The notes below the pieces were generated by a model. That model saw nothing but the letters and a program-made list of their open reading frames with translations, had not been told where the DNA came from and made no database searches. Of a stretch of 64,000 nucleotides of DNA, positions 18,096 through 26,397 are shown piece after piece (position 1 is the first letter of the stretch; each line of letters starts with the position of its first letter). Location of the stretch: positions 1,956,001 through 2,020,000 of the forward strand of contig NZ_CP038440.1 in the NCBI RefSeq assembly GCF_004683885.1. The letters are read 5' to 3'. The stretch is from Brevundimonas sp. MF30-B. GTDB lineage: Bacteria > Pseudomonadota > Alphaproteobacteria > Caulobacterales > Caulobacteraceae. Made by a program: the position numbers and the translations under genes.

Positions 18096-18850
18096 AGGAT
18101 CAGGTCGACATCCAGGAGGGCCGCGTCGAGCTCACGGTCGACGGCCAGAAGCTGTCCGGCACCCTGCTGCAGCCCGAGGCCCCCGTGCCGGGATTCCTCT
18201 TCGTCCATGGCTGGGGCGGAGACCAGGAGGAGGATCTCGACCACGCCGAGGAGATCGCCCGCCTGGGTTGCGTCTGCTTCACCTTCGATCTCAGAGGTCA
18301 CGCCGAGAGCGATGCGAGACGCGATGAGGTGACCCGCCAGGACGGCTTGGACGACGTCACGGCCGCCTATGACTATCTGGCCGCCCAGCCCCTTATCCAG
18401 GCGGACTCCATCGGCGTGATCGGCACGAGCTACGGCGGCTATCTGTCCGCTTTGCTGACGGCGGACCGGCCGGTGCGGTGGCTGGCCCTGCGCGTCCCCG
18501 CCCTCTATCCCGACGCCGGCTGGGAGACGCCCAAGGCCCGGCTGGACAAGGCCGAGGTCCGCGCCTACCGCGAACAGCCCCGGACGCCGCAGGAGGACCG
18601 CGCCCTGGCGGCCTGCGAAGCCTTCGAGGGCGATGTTCTGATCGTGGAGTCCGGCGAGGACGACCGCATACCGACCGAGGTGATCCTGTCCTACCAATCG
18701 GCCTTCAAGCGCGCCAAATCCTTCACCCATCGCGTCATTTCCGGCGCCACCCACGCGATGCGCGATCCGGCCGACCAGCGCGTCTATGCGACGATCCTGA
18801 TCAACTGGCTCGAGGAGATGGTGCGCGCCAGCCGGAGGTCCTACCGCTGA
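18092..18850 (+). CDS. Alpha/beta hydrolase (CocE/dienelactone hydrolase-like)
   Basis: A 252-residue alpha/beta hydrolase with LFVHGWGGDQEEDLDHAEEI (oxyanion region), the nucleophile elbow GTSYGGY (serine near residue 114), an acidic residue in VESGEDDRIP near 190 and the histidine in SGATHAM near 222. The substrate is unknown. The GTG start overlaps the DUF3182 stop, so expression is coupled. It has no signal peptide and is cytosolic. Confidence 0.85.
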   Translation: MKDQVDIQEGRVELTVDGQKLSGTLLQPEAPVPGFLFVHGWGGDQEEDLDHAEEIARLGCVCFTFDLRGHAESDARRDEVTRQDGLDDVTAAYDYLAAQPLIQADSIGVIGTSYGGYLSALLTADRPVRWLALRVPALYPDAGWETPKARLDKAEVRAYREQPRTPQEDRALAACEAFEGDVLIVESGEDDRIPTEVILSYQSAFKRAKSFTHRVISGATHAMRDPADQRVYATILINWLEEMVRASRRSYR

Positions 18851-19016
18851 CAGGGTCTCCCGCAGTGCGGCGGCGGCTGCACGCAGGTGTTCTGTGGGGA
18901 TGTCCACGACGGATCGATAGGCGAGCTGCAGCAGATTTGCCTGAGCCGGACGCGTTGAACACGCCGACGCTCCGCTCCCGCCGGCTCCGGCTCATGCCCG
19001 GCGCGCGCTCCTCGTC

Positions 19017-19292
19017 TCAGGTCGCCGCCGTCAGATCTCGGTAAGGCTCGCCCGCCTCCCCCGCTTCGGCGCGCGTGAGCACCTTCGTCTCCGCCGTCGA
19101 ACTGACCGCGACCTTGATGTCCCTGATGCGGATGCCATCCGCTATGGTGCGCGGCCGGGGGCGATCAATGGTCGCGATACGCGCAATCCAGTCGTCGGTC
19201 TGGACGGTGATCAGGCCCGGCATCCGGGCAGGATCGCCATTGGCTTCCGCCGCCATGGTGTCGAGACGTGCGTTCAGGTCTTCGGGCGTCAT
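19017..19292 (-). CDS. Hypothetical protein (small, beta-rich)
   Basis: A 91-residue protein of no recognised family. The first half has LNARLDTMAAEANGDPARM; the second alternates hydrophobic residues (IRIRDIKVAVSSTAETKVLT). It lies 24 bases downstream of the SRAP gene on the same strand and may be co-transcribed with it. Codon usage (high GC3) fits real coding sequence. Confidence 0.5.
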   Translation of the reverse strand: MTPEDLNARLDTMAAEANGDPARMPGLITVQTDDWIARIATIDRPRPRTIADGIRIRDIKVAVSSTAETKVLTRAEAGEAGEPYRDLTAAT

Positions 19293-19316
19293 GCGCCGAC
19301 GCTTAAGCCGAGTCGG

Positions 19317-20018
19317 TCAGCAGATCGTCAATGCGCCCTCCGGCAGGGCTCGCTGCAGCCCCTTCGCCTCATCCCACGGCGCCCGCATCCAGGTTTCGCG
19401 CTCTTCAGATGTCGTCAGGATCACCGGCATGGCCTTGGGGTGGACCGACTTCACCGGCTCGCTCGGTTCGGTCGTCAGAAAGGCGAAGAGGTCGCACGTC
19501 TCCATGCCGGTCCTGATCTTGCGGACACAGGACCACCCCCGCACCTGGACGCCGGCGAAAAAGGTCAAGGGCTCGGGGTCGTCGCCGGCCAGTCGAAACC
19601 AGACCGGACGATAGCGGCCCTCGGCGTCCCGGCCCGGCTCGCTGAAGGCCGTGAACGGGACCAGGCATCGATGCTCCGGCGCCAGCCACGGCCGCCAGTG
19701 CGACGAGGCTGTGTTGCGCACATTGGTCGTGCCGCTGTCCGGTTCCAGCTCGAGCAGTTTCGGAAAGTCGACGTCCTTGCCCTTGGCGCGCAGCTTGTCC
19801 GCCCGCTTCGTCGCCGCGTCGAACAGCGCCTTCTTCGACGACGGCAGGCCCCAGCGCGCCGAGGTCAGCACGCGCTCATCGCCGTCCCAGCGCACGATCC
19901 GCGCGGCGTAGTCGGGGTAGACCTCGCCCGGAGCCAGATTGCCCACGTCCGACCGCATGGCGTTGGCCAGATCCAGGATGGCCTGCGGGCCGCTGCGCTG
20001 GCGATAGAGATTGCACAT
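19317..20018 (-). CDS. SOS response-associated peptidase (SRAP, YedK/HMCES)
   Basis: A 233-residue SRAP protein. These form a thiazolidine crosslink with abasic sites in single-stranded DNA through Cys2. Visible elements are the N-terminal MCNLY with Cys2, the asparagine in SGTTNVRNTASSHWRPWL, the glutamate in VPFTAFSEPG and the active-site histidine in SVHPKAMPVIL. Length is normal. It lies in island cargo with two small unknown genes on the same strand. No LexA box was found directly upstream. Confidence 0.92.
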   Translation of the reverse strand: MCNLYRQRSGPQAILDLANAMRSDVGNLAPGEVYPDYAARIVRWDGDERVLTSARWGLPSSKKALFDAATKRADKLRAKGKDVDFPKLLELEPDSGTTNVRNTASSHWRPWLAPEHRCLVPFTAFSEPGRDAEGRYRPVWFRLAGDDPEPLTFFAGVQVRGWSCVRKIRTGMETCDLFAFLTTEPSEPVKSVHPKAMPVILTTSEERETWMRAPWDEAKGLQRALPEGALTIC

Positions 20019-20065
20019 CAGCGGACGCTCTCACGACGACCAGGGTTTGTGGAGCCCAGCACCTC

Positions 20066-20512
20066 TCAACGCAGCCCGCGGATTTTCTGCATGAGCGCTT
20101 CGCGTGATTTGCGATAAGCACTGGCCGCCTTGTCACGTTCGTCCGCCAAAGCCGCCTGGCGCGCGTCGAAGGCCGCCTGAGCATCCCCCCACTCTTCGTC
20201 CAAAGTCTCGACTTCGGCCTCAAGCGCCTTCCGCTTCTTGTCGGTTGCTGGCGGCGGCGTCGCCTTCCGAGCCTTTGGACGCGTCCCGAGTTTCCCCTCG
20301 TCGATCGTCTCGCCGCGCTGGATGACCTCTCCCGGTGCAGCCACTGCCGCGTCGTAGTCCGATCCGCTCTGGATCTCTCGGGCCAAGCCGTCCTTGAAGA
20401 TGTCCCGGCTCATGCCCCAGGCAGCGAGGGCCTTGGGACGCGAGGACGCCGCCACGGTAAAGGCATGGAACCCGTCCGACCACGAAAAGACCTTCAGTCT
20501 CGACTTCGCCAT
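20066..20512 (-). CDS. Hypothetical protein with C-terminal coiled coil
   Basis: A 148-residue protein. The N-terminal 50 residues (SRLKVFSWSDGFHAFTVAAS, SRPKALAAWGMSRDIFKDGL) look like a small folded domain. The C-terminal half is highly charged with heptad-like spacing (KRKALEAEVETLDEEWGDAQ, DERDKAASAYRKSREALMQK), suggesting a coiled coil. No family name is known to me. It lies upstream of the SRAP gene on the same strand, separated by 47 bases. Confidence 0.6.
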   Translation of the reverse strand: MAKSRLKVFSWSDGFHAFTVAASSRPKALAAWGMSRDIFKDGLAREIQSGSDYDAAVAAPGEVIQRGETIDEGKLGTRPKARKATPPPATDKKRKALEAEVETLDEEWGDAQAAFDARQAALADERDKAASAYRKSREALMQKIRGLR

Positions 20513-20746
20513 CTCGAGAAACTCTCTTCTCAGTCAGAACAGCCGCTCCCGCCCTGACAGGATAAGGATCAAGCGGTGCGTGGCGGCGAGAAGGTTGCCC
20601 AGGACGGTCATGGAGCCCCAATGCAGGGGCCTGGGCTGAGTTGCCTCACGATTTCGTAGGCCAGATCGAATGCCGCAACGCAACAAAGCGGTTGCGCCCC
20701 GCCAGTCGCTGGGCACAGTCTGCGTTGCTGACCGCAGCGAGAGCCC

Positions 20747-22168
20747 ATGACCCAGGCGTTCGACGAAATGGCAGGCGACGGATCCGGGCCGGTGCGCGAG
20801 GGCTACCACGCCCTGTCCGAATGGCTGCGGCAGGCGCCGCCCGACCTGCTGCAGGCGCGCTCCCGGCAGGCCGAGCTGTTCTTCCGACGCATGGGGGTCA
20901 CCTTCGCCGTCTACGGGGACGCGGACTCCAACGAGCGGCTCATTCCCTTCGACGTGGTGCCGCGCATCATCAATGCCACGGAATGGGCCCGCCTTGAGGC
21001 GGGCCTGAAGCAGCGGGTGGGCGCCCTCAACGCCTTCCTCCAGGACATCTACGGCCCTCAGGAGTGTCTGCGGGCCGGCGTCGTGCCGGCCGAACTGATC
21101 CTCACCAACCCCCAGTACCGGCCCGAGATGCAGGGCCGCCGGCCGCCCGGCGGGGTGTGGTGCCATGTCGCCGGGGTCGATCTGGTGCGGACCGGCGAGG
21201 ACGGCTTTCAGGTGCTCGAGGACAATGCGCGCACCCCCAGCGGCGTCTCCTACATGCTGGAGAACCGCGAGATGATGATGCGGCTTTTCCCAGACCTGTT
21301 CGCCGATCATCGGGTGCGGCCCGTCGACGACTACACCGACAGCCTCCTCGGCGCCCTGCAGGCCTCCGCCCCGCCCGGCTCCGGCGACGATCCGACCCTG
21401 GTCGTCCTGACTCCCGGTCCCTTCAACTCCGCCTATTACGAACACAGCTTCCTGGCCGACAAGCTCGGGGTGGAGCTGGTCGAGGGCCGCGACCTCTTCG
21501 TCAGGGACGACACCGTCTTCATGCGGACGACGGAGGGATTCCGGCGGGTCGACGTCATCTACCGCCGCATCGACGACGACTATCTCGACCCCCTGACCTT
21601 CCGGCCGCACTCGACGGTCGGCGTGCCCGGGCTGATGGCCGCCTATCAGGCCGGACGCGTCACCCTGGCCAATGCGGTGGGGACCGGCGTCGCCGACGAC
21701 AAGGCGGTCTACACCTATATGCCGGAGGTCATCCGCTTCTTCACCGGCGAGGAGCCCCTGCTGAGCAATGTGCCGACCTGGCGCTGCCGCGAGCCGGACC
21801 ACCTCAAGGCCGTGCTGGACCGGCTGGACCAGCTGGTGGTCAAGGAGGTCGGCGGCTCGGGCGGCTACGGCATGCTGGTGGGCCCGGCGGCGACCCGGGC
21901 GGAGCTCGAGGCCTTCCGCGCCCGGCTGATCGCCGATCCGGGCGCCTTTATCGCCCAGCCGACGCTCAATCTGTCGACCGCGCCGACCCTGGCGGGCGGG
22001 GCGCTCGCCGCCCGCCACATCGACCTGCGCCCCTTTGTCCTGAGCCGCCCCGGCGCGGTCGAGGTGATCCCGGGCGGCCTCACCCGGGTGGCCCTGACGG
22101 CCGGTTCGCTGGTGGTCAACTCCAGCCAGGGCGGCGGCACCAAAGACACCTGGGTCCTGGACGACTGA
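20747..22168 (+). CDS. Circularly permuted ATP-grasp type 2 protein
   Basis: A 473-residue CP_ATPgrasp_2 (former DUF404/DUF407) protein: FDEMAGDGSGPVREGYHAL at the start, RPEMQGRRPPGGVWCHVAG, VLEDNARTPSGVSYMLENRE near residue 160, and VVKEVGGSGGYGMLVGP near 365. Comparative work on amidoligases proposed that these proteins make peptide-like conjugates and places them with alpha-E, transglutaminase and Anbu genes, exactly the order seen here. It overlaps the alpha-E gene by one base. The actual product is unknown. Confidence 0.92.
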   Translation: MTQAFDEMAGDGSGPVREGYHALSEWLRQAPPDLLQARSRQAELFFRRMGVTFAVYGDADSNERLIPFDVVPRIINATEWARLEAGLKQRVGALNAFLQDIYGPQECLRAGVVPAELILTNPQYRPEMQGRRPPGGVWCHVAGVDLVRTGEDGFQVLEDNARTPSGVSYMLENREMMMRLFPDLFADHRVRPVDDYTDSLLGALQASAPPGSGDDPTLVVLTPGPFNSAYYEHSFLADKLGVELVEGRDLFVRDDTVFMRTTEGFRRVDVIYRRIDDDYLDPLTFRPHSTVGVPGLMAAYQAGRVTLANAVGTGVADDKAVYTYMPEVIRFFTGEEPLLSNVPTWRCREPDHLKAVLDRLDQLVVKEVGGSGGYGMLVGPAATRAELEAFRARLIADPGAFIAQPTLNLSTAPTLAGGALAARHIDLRPFVLSRPGAVEVIPGGLTRVALTAGSLVVNSSQGGGTKDTWVLDD

Positions 22169-23106
22169 TGCTTTCAAGAACCGCCGACAGCCTGTACTGG
22201 ACCGGCCGCTACATGGAGCGGGCGGACTTCCTGGCCCGCATCCTGGAAGCGGCGGTGCGGCTCGCGGCCCTGCCGACCCGCGACGACGCCGCCCAGTCGG
22301 CCTGGGCCGGCGCCCTGGCCTCGTCCGGCATGAAGGGGGCGTTCGATGCGGGCGGCCGGACCGTCTCCGAGAAGTCGGTGCGCGAGTTCCTCGCCTTCGC
22401 CGCCGACAATCCGACCTCGATCAAAGCCTGCCTCACCCGCGCGCGCACCAACGCCCGGTCGGTGCGCACCGCCCTGACCATCGAGCTGTGGGAGGCGATC
22501 AACGGCGCCTGGAACGGGCTGAACGAGCTCGGCCAGCCAAGCCGCCGCGACGACTTCGTCGGCTACCTGGATTTCGTCAAGGCGACCGCCCTGGCCGTCG
22601 AGGGCGCGGCGTCCCGCACCATGCTGCGCAACGACGCCTACTGGTTCCTGCGGCTGGGCATGGCGCTGGAGCGGGCCGACAACACCGCGCGTCTGCTCGA
22701 CGTCAAATACCATCTGCTGCTTCCGCCGGGCGAGCGGGTCGGCGGCCAGCTGGACTATTTCCAGTGGACCACCCTGCTCAGGGAGGTGTCGGCCCTGACC
22801 GCCTATCGCTGGGTCTACCGCGGCTCCGTCCGCCCCTGGCTTGTGGCGGACCTGCTGGTCCTGAACCGGCAGATGCCCCGCTCCTTGGCCAGCTGTCAGG
22901 GGATGATCGTCAGCTATCTCGAGCGGCTGGCGACGGACTACGGCCGCCGCGGTCCGGCCCAGCGGCTAGCCTCGGCCCACCTGTCCCGCTTCAACACGGC
23001 CCGCATCGAGGACATCTTCCAGTCCGGCCTGCACGAATACATCCAAGCCTTCCTCAAGGAGAACAACGCCCTGGGCGCCGCCATCTCCGAGCAGTACCTG
23101 GCCTGA
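22168..23106 (+). CDS. Alpha-E domain protein (DUF403)
   Basis: A 312-residue all-helical alpha-E protein, recognised by MLSRTADSLYWTGRYMERAD at the start, RTMLRNDAYWFLRLGMALER near residue 150, and a C-terminal LHEYIQAFLKENNALGAAIS. The family is always linked to CP_ATPgrasp_2 proteins and transglutaminases and is thought to be a scaffold or partner of the ligase. The ATG overlaps the ATP-grasp stop (TGATG) and the gene ends two bases before the transglutaminase start, so the three form a tight operon. Confidence 0.92.
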   Translation: MLSRTADSLYWTGRYMERADFLARILEAAVRLAALPTRDDAAQSAWAGALASSGMKGAFDAGGRTVSEKSVREFLAFAADNPTSIKACLTRARTNARSVRTALTIELWEAINGAWNGLNELGQPSRRDDFVGYLDFVKATALAVEGAASRTMLRNDAYWFLRLGMALERADNTARLLDVKYHLLLPPGERVGGQLDYFQWTTLLREVSALTAYRWVYRGSVRPWLVADLLVLNRQMPRSLASCQGMIVSYLERLATDYGRRGPAQRLASAHLSRFNTARIEDIFQSGLHEYIQAFLKENNALGAAISEQYLA

Positions 23107-23108
23107 CC

Positions 23109-23927
23109 ATGCGGATCCGGATCGACCACGTCACCTGCTACAGCTACGCTCGGGCCGCCCGCCACATCATCCAGGTGCTGCGGCTGACGCCTAGCGGCCA
23201 TGACGGCCAGCAGGTCGGGGAATGGCGCATCGAGACCGATGTCGACGCGAGCCTGCGCCGGTCCGAGGATGCCTTCGGCAACATCGTCCACACCCTCTAC
23301 ACCGAGCGTCCGACCGACGCCCTGACCCTGCGGGTGACCGGCGACGTCTCGACCAGCGACACCGGCGGCGTGCTGAGCGGCCAGGTCGAGCGCCTGCCCC
23401 CCCTGGTCTTCCTGCGCGACACCCCGCTGACCCGGGCGGACGCGGCCCTTGCCGACTACGCCCGCTCGGTCCGGCCCGGCCGCACGCTCGATCGGCTGCA
23501 CGCCCTGATGGACGCCGTTCGCCGGGATGTGGCCTTCGAGATCGGCGCCACCACCGCGAGCCATTCCGCGGCGGAGGCCTTCGCCCTGGGGCGCGGCGTG
23601 TGCCAGGACCACGCCCAGATCTTCATCGCCTGCGCCCGCCGCCTCGGCGTGCCCGCCCGCTATGTCTCGGGCCACCTGAACCGGTCCGACGGCCGTCACG
23701 CCCAGGAGGCGGCCCATGCCTGGGCCGAGGCCTATGTCGAGGACTTGGGCTGGGTCGGCTTCGACCCCGCAAACGGCGTCTGCCCCACCGAACACCATGT
23801 CCGGGTGGCGATCGGTCTGGACGCGCTCGGCGCCGCGCCGATCCGGGGGTCCAGCTACGGCGGAGGCGCGGAACAGCTGTCCGTCGCCCTCGACGTCCGC
23901 CCGGTCCAGGCGGCGTCACAACAATAG
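23109..23927 (+). CDS. Transglutaminase-like cysteine protease, first copy
   Basis: A 272-residue protein with an N-terminal bacterial transglutaminase-like beta domain (IRIDHVTCYSYARAARHIIQ) and a catalytic core with Cys in GRGVCQDHAQIFI near residue 165, His in EAAHAWAEAYVEDLGWVGFD near 203 and the final Asp in that segment. It starts two bases after the alpha-E stop. In this kind of cluster it is proposed to cleave or transfer amide bonds formed by the ATP-grasp enzyme; this is inference from family context. Confidence 0.9.
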   Translation: MRIRIDHVTCYSYARAARHIIQVLRLTPSGHDGQQVGEWRIETDVDASLRRSEDAFGNIVHTLYTERPTDALTLRVTGDVSTSDTGGVLSGQVERLPPLVFLRDTPLTRADAALADYARSVRPGRTLDRLHALMDAVRRDVAFEIGATTASHSAAEAFALGRGVCQDHAQIFIACARRLGVPARYVSGHLNRSDGRHAQEAAHAWAEAYVEDLGWVGFDPANGVCPTEHHVRVAIGLDALGAAPIRGSSYGGGAEQLSVALDVRPVQAASQQ

Positions 23928-24035
23928 GTCGTCGCTCCCGGCATTACGCCTTGCGGGCCCTTCCCGCCCGCCCTGCTCCCGCCGCCCGCGAATCTGCTAG
24001 CGTGGGGCCTTCGCATCCGGGGAGCGAAGACCGCC

Positions 24036-24821
24036 ATGACCTATTGCGTCGGCATGCTGGTGGACAAGGGCCTGGCGATGATCGCCGACACCCGCACCAA
24101 TGCGGGCGTGGACAACATCTCGTCCTATCGCAAGCTTCACACCTGGTCTGTCCCGGGCGAGCGGGTTCTGGCGGTCTGCACGGCGGGCAGCCTGTCGGTC
24201 ACCCAGACCGCCCTGGCCCGGGTTCGTGAGGGGATCGTCCTTCCAGATTCCGACGCGCCGGAAACGCTGGAGACCGCCCCCACCCTGTTCCGCGCGGCCC
24301 AGATCCTGGGTCACGCCCTGGCGACGGTGCGGGCCACGATCAACACCCCCCCGACGCCGGCCGCCGACGGGCTGAACGTCAACGCCTCCATCCTCCTGGG
24401 CGGACAGATCGCCGGCGGCGCCCCGGGGCTCTACCTCATTTACGGCCAGGGCAATTTCATCGCCTGCGGGCGCGACACCCCCTATCTGCAGATCGGCGAG
24501 CTGAAGTACGGCAAGCCGATCCTGGACCGAGCCCTGAGGGCCGACACCCCGCTGTCCGAAGCGGTCAAGCTCGGGCTGATCTCCTTCGACTCGACCATCC
24601 GGTCCAACATCGCCGTCGGTCCGCCGCTGGACCTCATCCTCATCCCCCGCGACGCCCTGGCCGGCGAGGAGCGGCGGCTGGAGGCCGACGATCCCTATTT
24701 CCGGGATCTCGGCCGTCGCTGGTCCGAGGCGCTTGCCGCCGCCCACCGGGCCATGCCCAATCCGCCGTGGCTTGAGGACGCCTCAACCGCCGCCGGAACA
24801 GGGGCCGCCGGCGGGCGTTGA
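24036..24821 (+). CDS. Anbu peptidase (proteasome/HslV-related)
   Basis: A 261-residue Anbu-type protein. After the initiator Met it begins TYCVGMLVDKGLAMIADTRT then NAGVDNISSYRK, the strongly conserved Anbu N-terminus with Thr as predicted nucleophile. Also visible are GGQIAGGAPGLYLIYGQGNF near residue 125 and YLQIGELKYGKPILDR near 150. Anbu forms helical or ring-like proteasome-related assemblies, but its substrates and any associated unfoldase are unknown. It lies between two transglutaminases in the ATP-grasp/alpha-E operon, the usual setting. A gap of 108 bases precedes it. Confidence 0.93.
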   Translation: MTYCVGMLVDKGLAMIADTRTNAGVDNISSYRKLHTWSVPGERVLAVCTAGSLSVTQTALARVREGIVLPDSDAPETLETAPTLFRAAQILGHALATVRATINTPPTPAADGLNVNASILLGGQIAGGAPGLYLIYGQGNFIACGRDTPYLQIGELKYGKPILDRALRADTPLSEAVKLGLISFDSTIRSNIAVGPPLDLILIPRDALAGEERRLEADDPYFRDLGRRWSEALAAAHRAMPNPPWLEDASTAAGTGAAGGR

Positions 24822-24849
24822 GCGGCCGGCGACACTGACGGACCCTCCC

Positions 24850-25626
24850 ATGAAACTGCGTGTGCGGGCCGCTTTGGCCTACAGCTTCGTTCCCCCGACG
24901 GACGCCATCTACAAGATCCAGGCGGCGCGCTGGCCCGGTCAGGACATCGTCAGCGAGACCCTGACCCTCGATCCGCCGGTCGCCTGCCTCGAGGACCTCG
25001 ACCCCGAATTCGGCGCGCGGACCCTGCGCTGCCACCTCTCCGGCGAAGTGACCCTGACCTATGAGGCGGTTGTCGACAACGGCCGGCTCAAGCCCCTCCG
25101 GCCCGAGCTGGTCCAGGCCGACTGGGGCGACCTGCCCGCCGAGGTGCTGCCCTTTCTCTCGCCCAGCCGCTACTGCCCCTCCGACCAGTTCGGCCGGTTC
25201 GCGTCACGCGAGTTCGGCGACACGGTCGGCGGGGCCCGGGTCCAGGCCATCCTCGACTGGATCGGCGCCAATATCGACTATGAGCACGGGGTGTCCGACA
25301 CCGACACGACCGCGGCCCGCACCCTGATCGACCGGGCGGGCGTGTGCCGGGACTTCACCCACCTCGGCATCACCCTGTGCCGCGCCTCCGGCATTCCCGC
25401 CCGCGCCGTCAGCGCCTACGCCCACGAACTCGAGCCCCCGGACTTCCACGCCGTCTTCGAGGTCTGGCTGGACGGCGGCTGGTGGCTGGTCGATCCCACC
25501 GGCCTGGCGCCCGTGGAGGGCCTTGTGCGGATCGCCTGCGGCCGGGACGCGGCCGACATCGCCTTCCTGACCACGCGCGGACCCTGCACGATGGTGAGCC
25601 AGAGCATCACCGCCCAGCCCGCCTGA
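24850..25626 (+). CDS. Transglutaminase-like cysteine protease, second copy
   Basis: A 258-residue transglutaminase-like protein, distinct from the first copy. The nucleophile is in DRAGVCRDFTHLGITLCRAS near residue 165, the histidine in PPDFHAVFEVWLDGGWWLVD near 200 and the aspartate in VDPTGLAP. The N-terminal beta domain has YEAVVDNGRLKPLRPELVQA. It follows Anbu by 28 bases and closes the operon. Only 61 bases further on, the island remnant begins. Confidence 0.9.
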   Translation: MKLRVRAALAYSFVPPTDAIYKIQAARWPGQDIVSETLTLDPPVACLEDLDPEFGARTLRCHLSGEVTLTYEAVVDNGRLKPLRPELVQADWGDLPAEVLPFLSPSRYCPSDQFGRFASREFGDTVGGARVQAILDWIGANIDYEHGVSDTDTTAARTLIDRAGVCRDFTHLGITLCRASGIPARAVSAYAHELEPPDFHAVFEVWLDGGWWLVDPTGLAPVEGLVRIACGRDAADIAFLTTRGPCTMVSQSITAQPA

Positions 25627-25687
25627 GGCGGACGCCGGCGCGCCCGCCTGCGGGTCAGGCCCGACCTCCAGGCCGAACGGACCTTTC

Positions 25688-25882
25688 CTATCGCGCCAGC
25701 ACCGACGCCCCGCCGAACACCACCTGGCGGCGCAGGTCGCCGCCGAAGAGGCCGTAGAGCATGGGCAGGTCCGGCCGGCCGGCGGCGTCGAGGGCGGCGA
25801 GATGGCCCGGACTCAGGCGCAGGTCGATCGTGGCGATGTTGTCCGCCAGCTGTGAGACGCGGCTGACGCCCACCAAAGCTCT
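25688..25882 (-). pseudogene. Aldo/keto reductase C-terminal fragment
   Basis: On the minus strand, about 65 codons encode the C-terminus of an aldo/keto reductase (ALVGVSRVSQLADNIATIDL, then RLSPGHLAALDAAGRPDLPM), ending with a natural stop. All upstream parts, including the catalytic tetrad, are missing. The similarity ends where the attachment-flank repeat begins (25877). The gene was therefore cut by integration or deletion at that point and is non-functional. Confidence 0.75.
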
Positions 25883-25960
25883 CGGATGCTGTTTCCGGAC
25901 GTTCCAACAATGCTCAAAAACGTGCTAAATAACACATAGATAAGCGAATTATGATTTCAC
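25877..25960. repeat. Attachment-flank repeat (copy 2)
   Basis: A direct, imperfect copy of the left-end sequence at 12579-12665, starting with the same AGCTCTCGGA and including the core at 25909-25953. No tRNA fragment and no integrase lie beside it. It is abutted on one side by the broken aldo/keto reductase and on the other by the broken small gene. Confidence 0.75.
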
Positions 25961-26118
25961 ACGCCCCCACGATCGGCATCTTCTCATGGAGAGGCTGGCG
26001 AACGCCCGGGTGACCGAAGAGCGCGCGCGAGATCATGAGCAGCCCCGAGGCGCACCGCGTCTTCATGGCCGAAATCACCATTGGCCTGGGATCCTATGCG
26101 AAGGGCCCACGGCCCTGA
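25956..26118 (+). pseudogene. Frameshifted second copy of the small element gene
   Basis: This is homologous to the gene at 15905-16087 from its CACGC-CCCCCACGA region to the stop. A two-base deletion in the GCGCGC run near 26021-26030 breaks the frame: before it the protein reads MERLANARVTEERARD and after it the matching codons (MSSPEAHRVFMAEITIGLGS) lie in another frame. The 5' part of the gene is also replaced by the repeat. It is a decayed relic of a second related element. Confidence 0.75.
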
Positions 26119-26397
26119 CGCGTGGGCTCCGGCGTCGTCGGCTTGACCGCAAAGGGTCAAAAGCGGGCATTGCTCCCCAACCCCGAAGACCGACGTCCGT
26201 GCAGCGCCGAGGGACCTTGAGTCCTATCGCGAGACGTTCGGTTTGAGATTGGACTATCCGATGCTCCGCCTTACTAGCGCGCTAGATATGAAATGGCGAA
26301 GCCGATCGGTCTTGGCGCTTAAGGGCGGCGACCTGCAAACGTCCATCCGAACCAGCGGGCGCCGAAGGCTAACGGCTAGTCTTCAGCGGACGAGGCG

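Noticed and set aside
21064..22167. N-terminal extension of the alpha-E protein in the upstream frame
   Set aside because: The extension overlaps the ATP-grasp gene in another frame and is Arg/Pro-rich. The real start is the ATG at 22168.
20534..22177. A 547-codon open frame on the minus strand
   Set aside because: It is antisense to the ATP-grasp gene, whose motifs are clear. Its own translation has no recognisable fold.
26119..26397. A possible small gene on the plus strand (26243-26467)
   Set aside because: It runs into the 3' end of the MHYT kinase gene on the other strand and its translation has no protein-like pattern.
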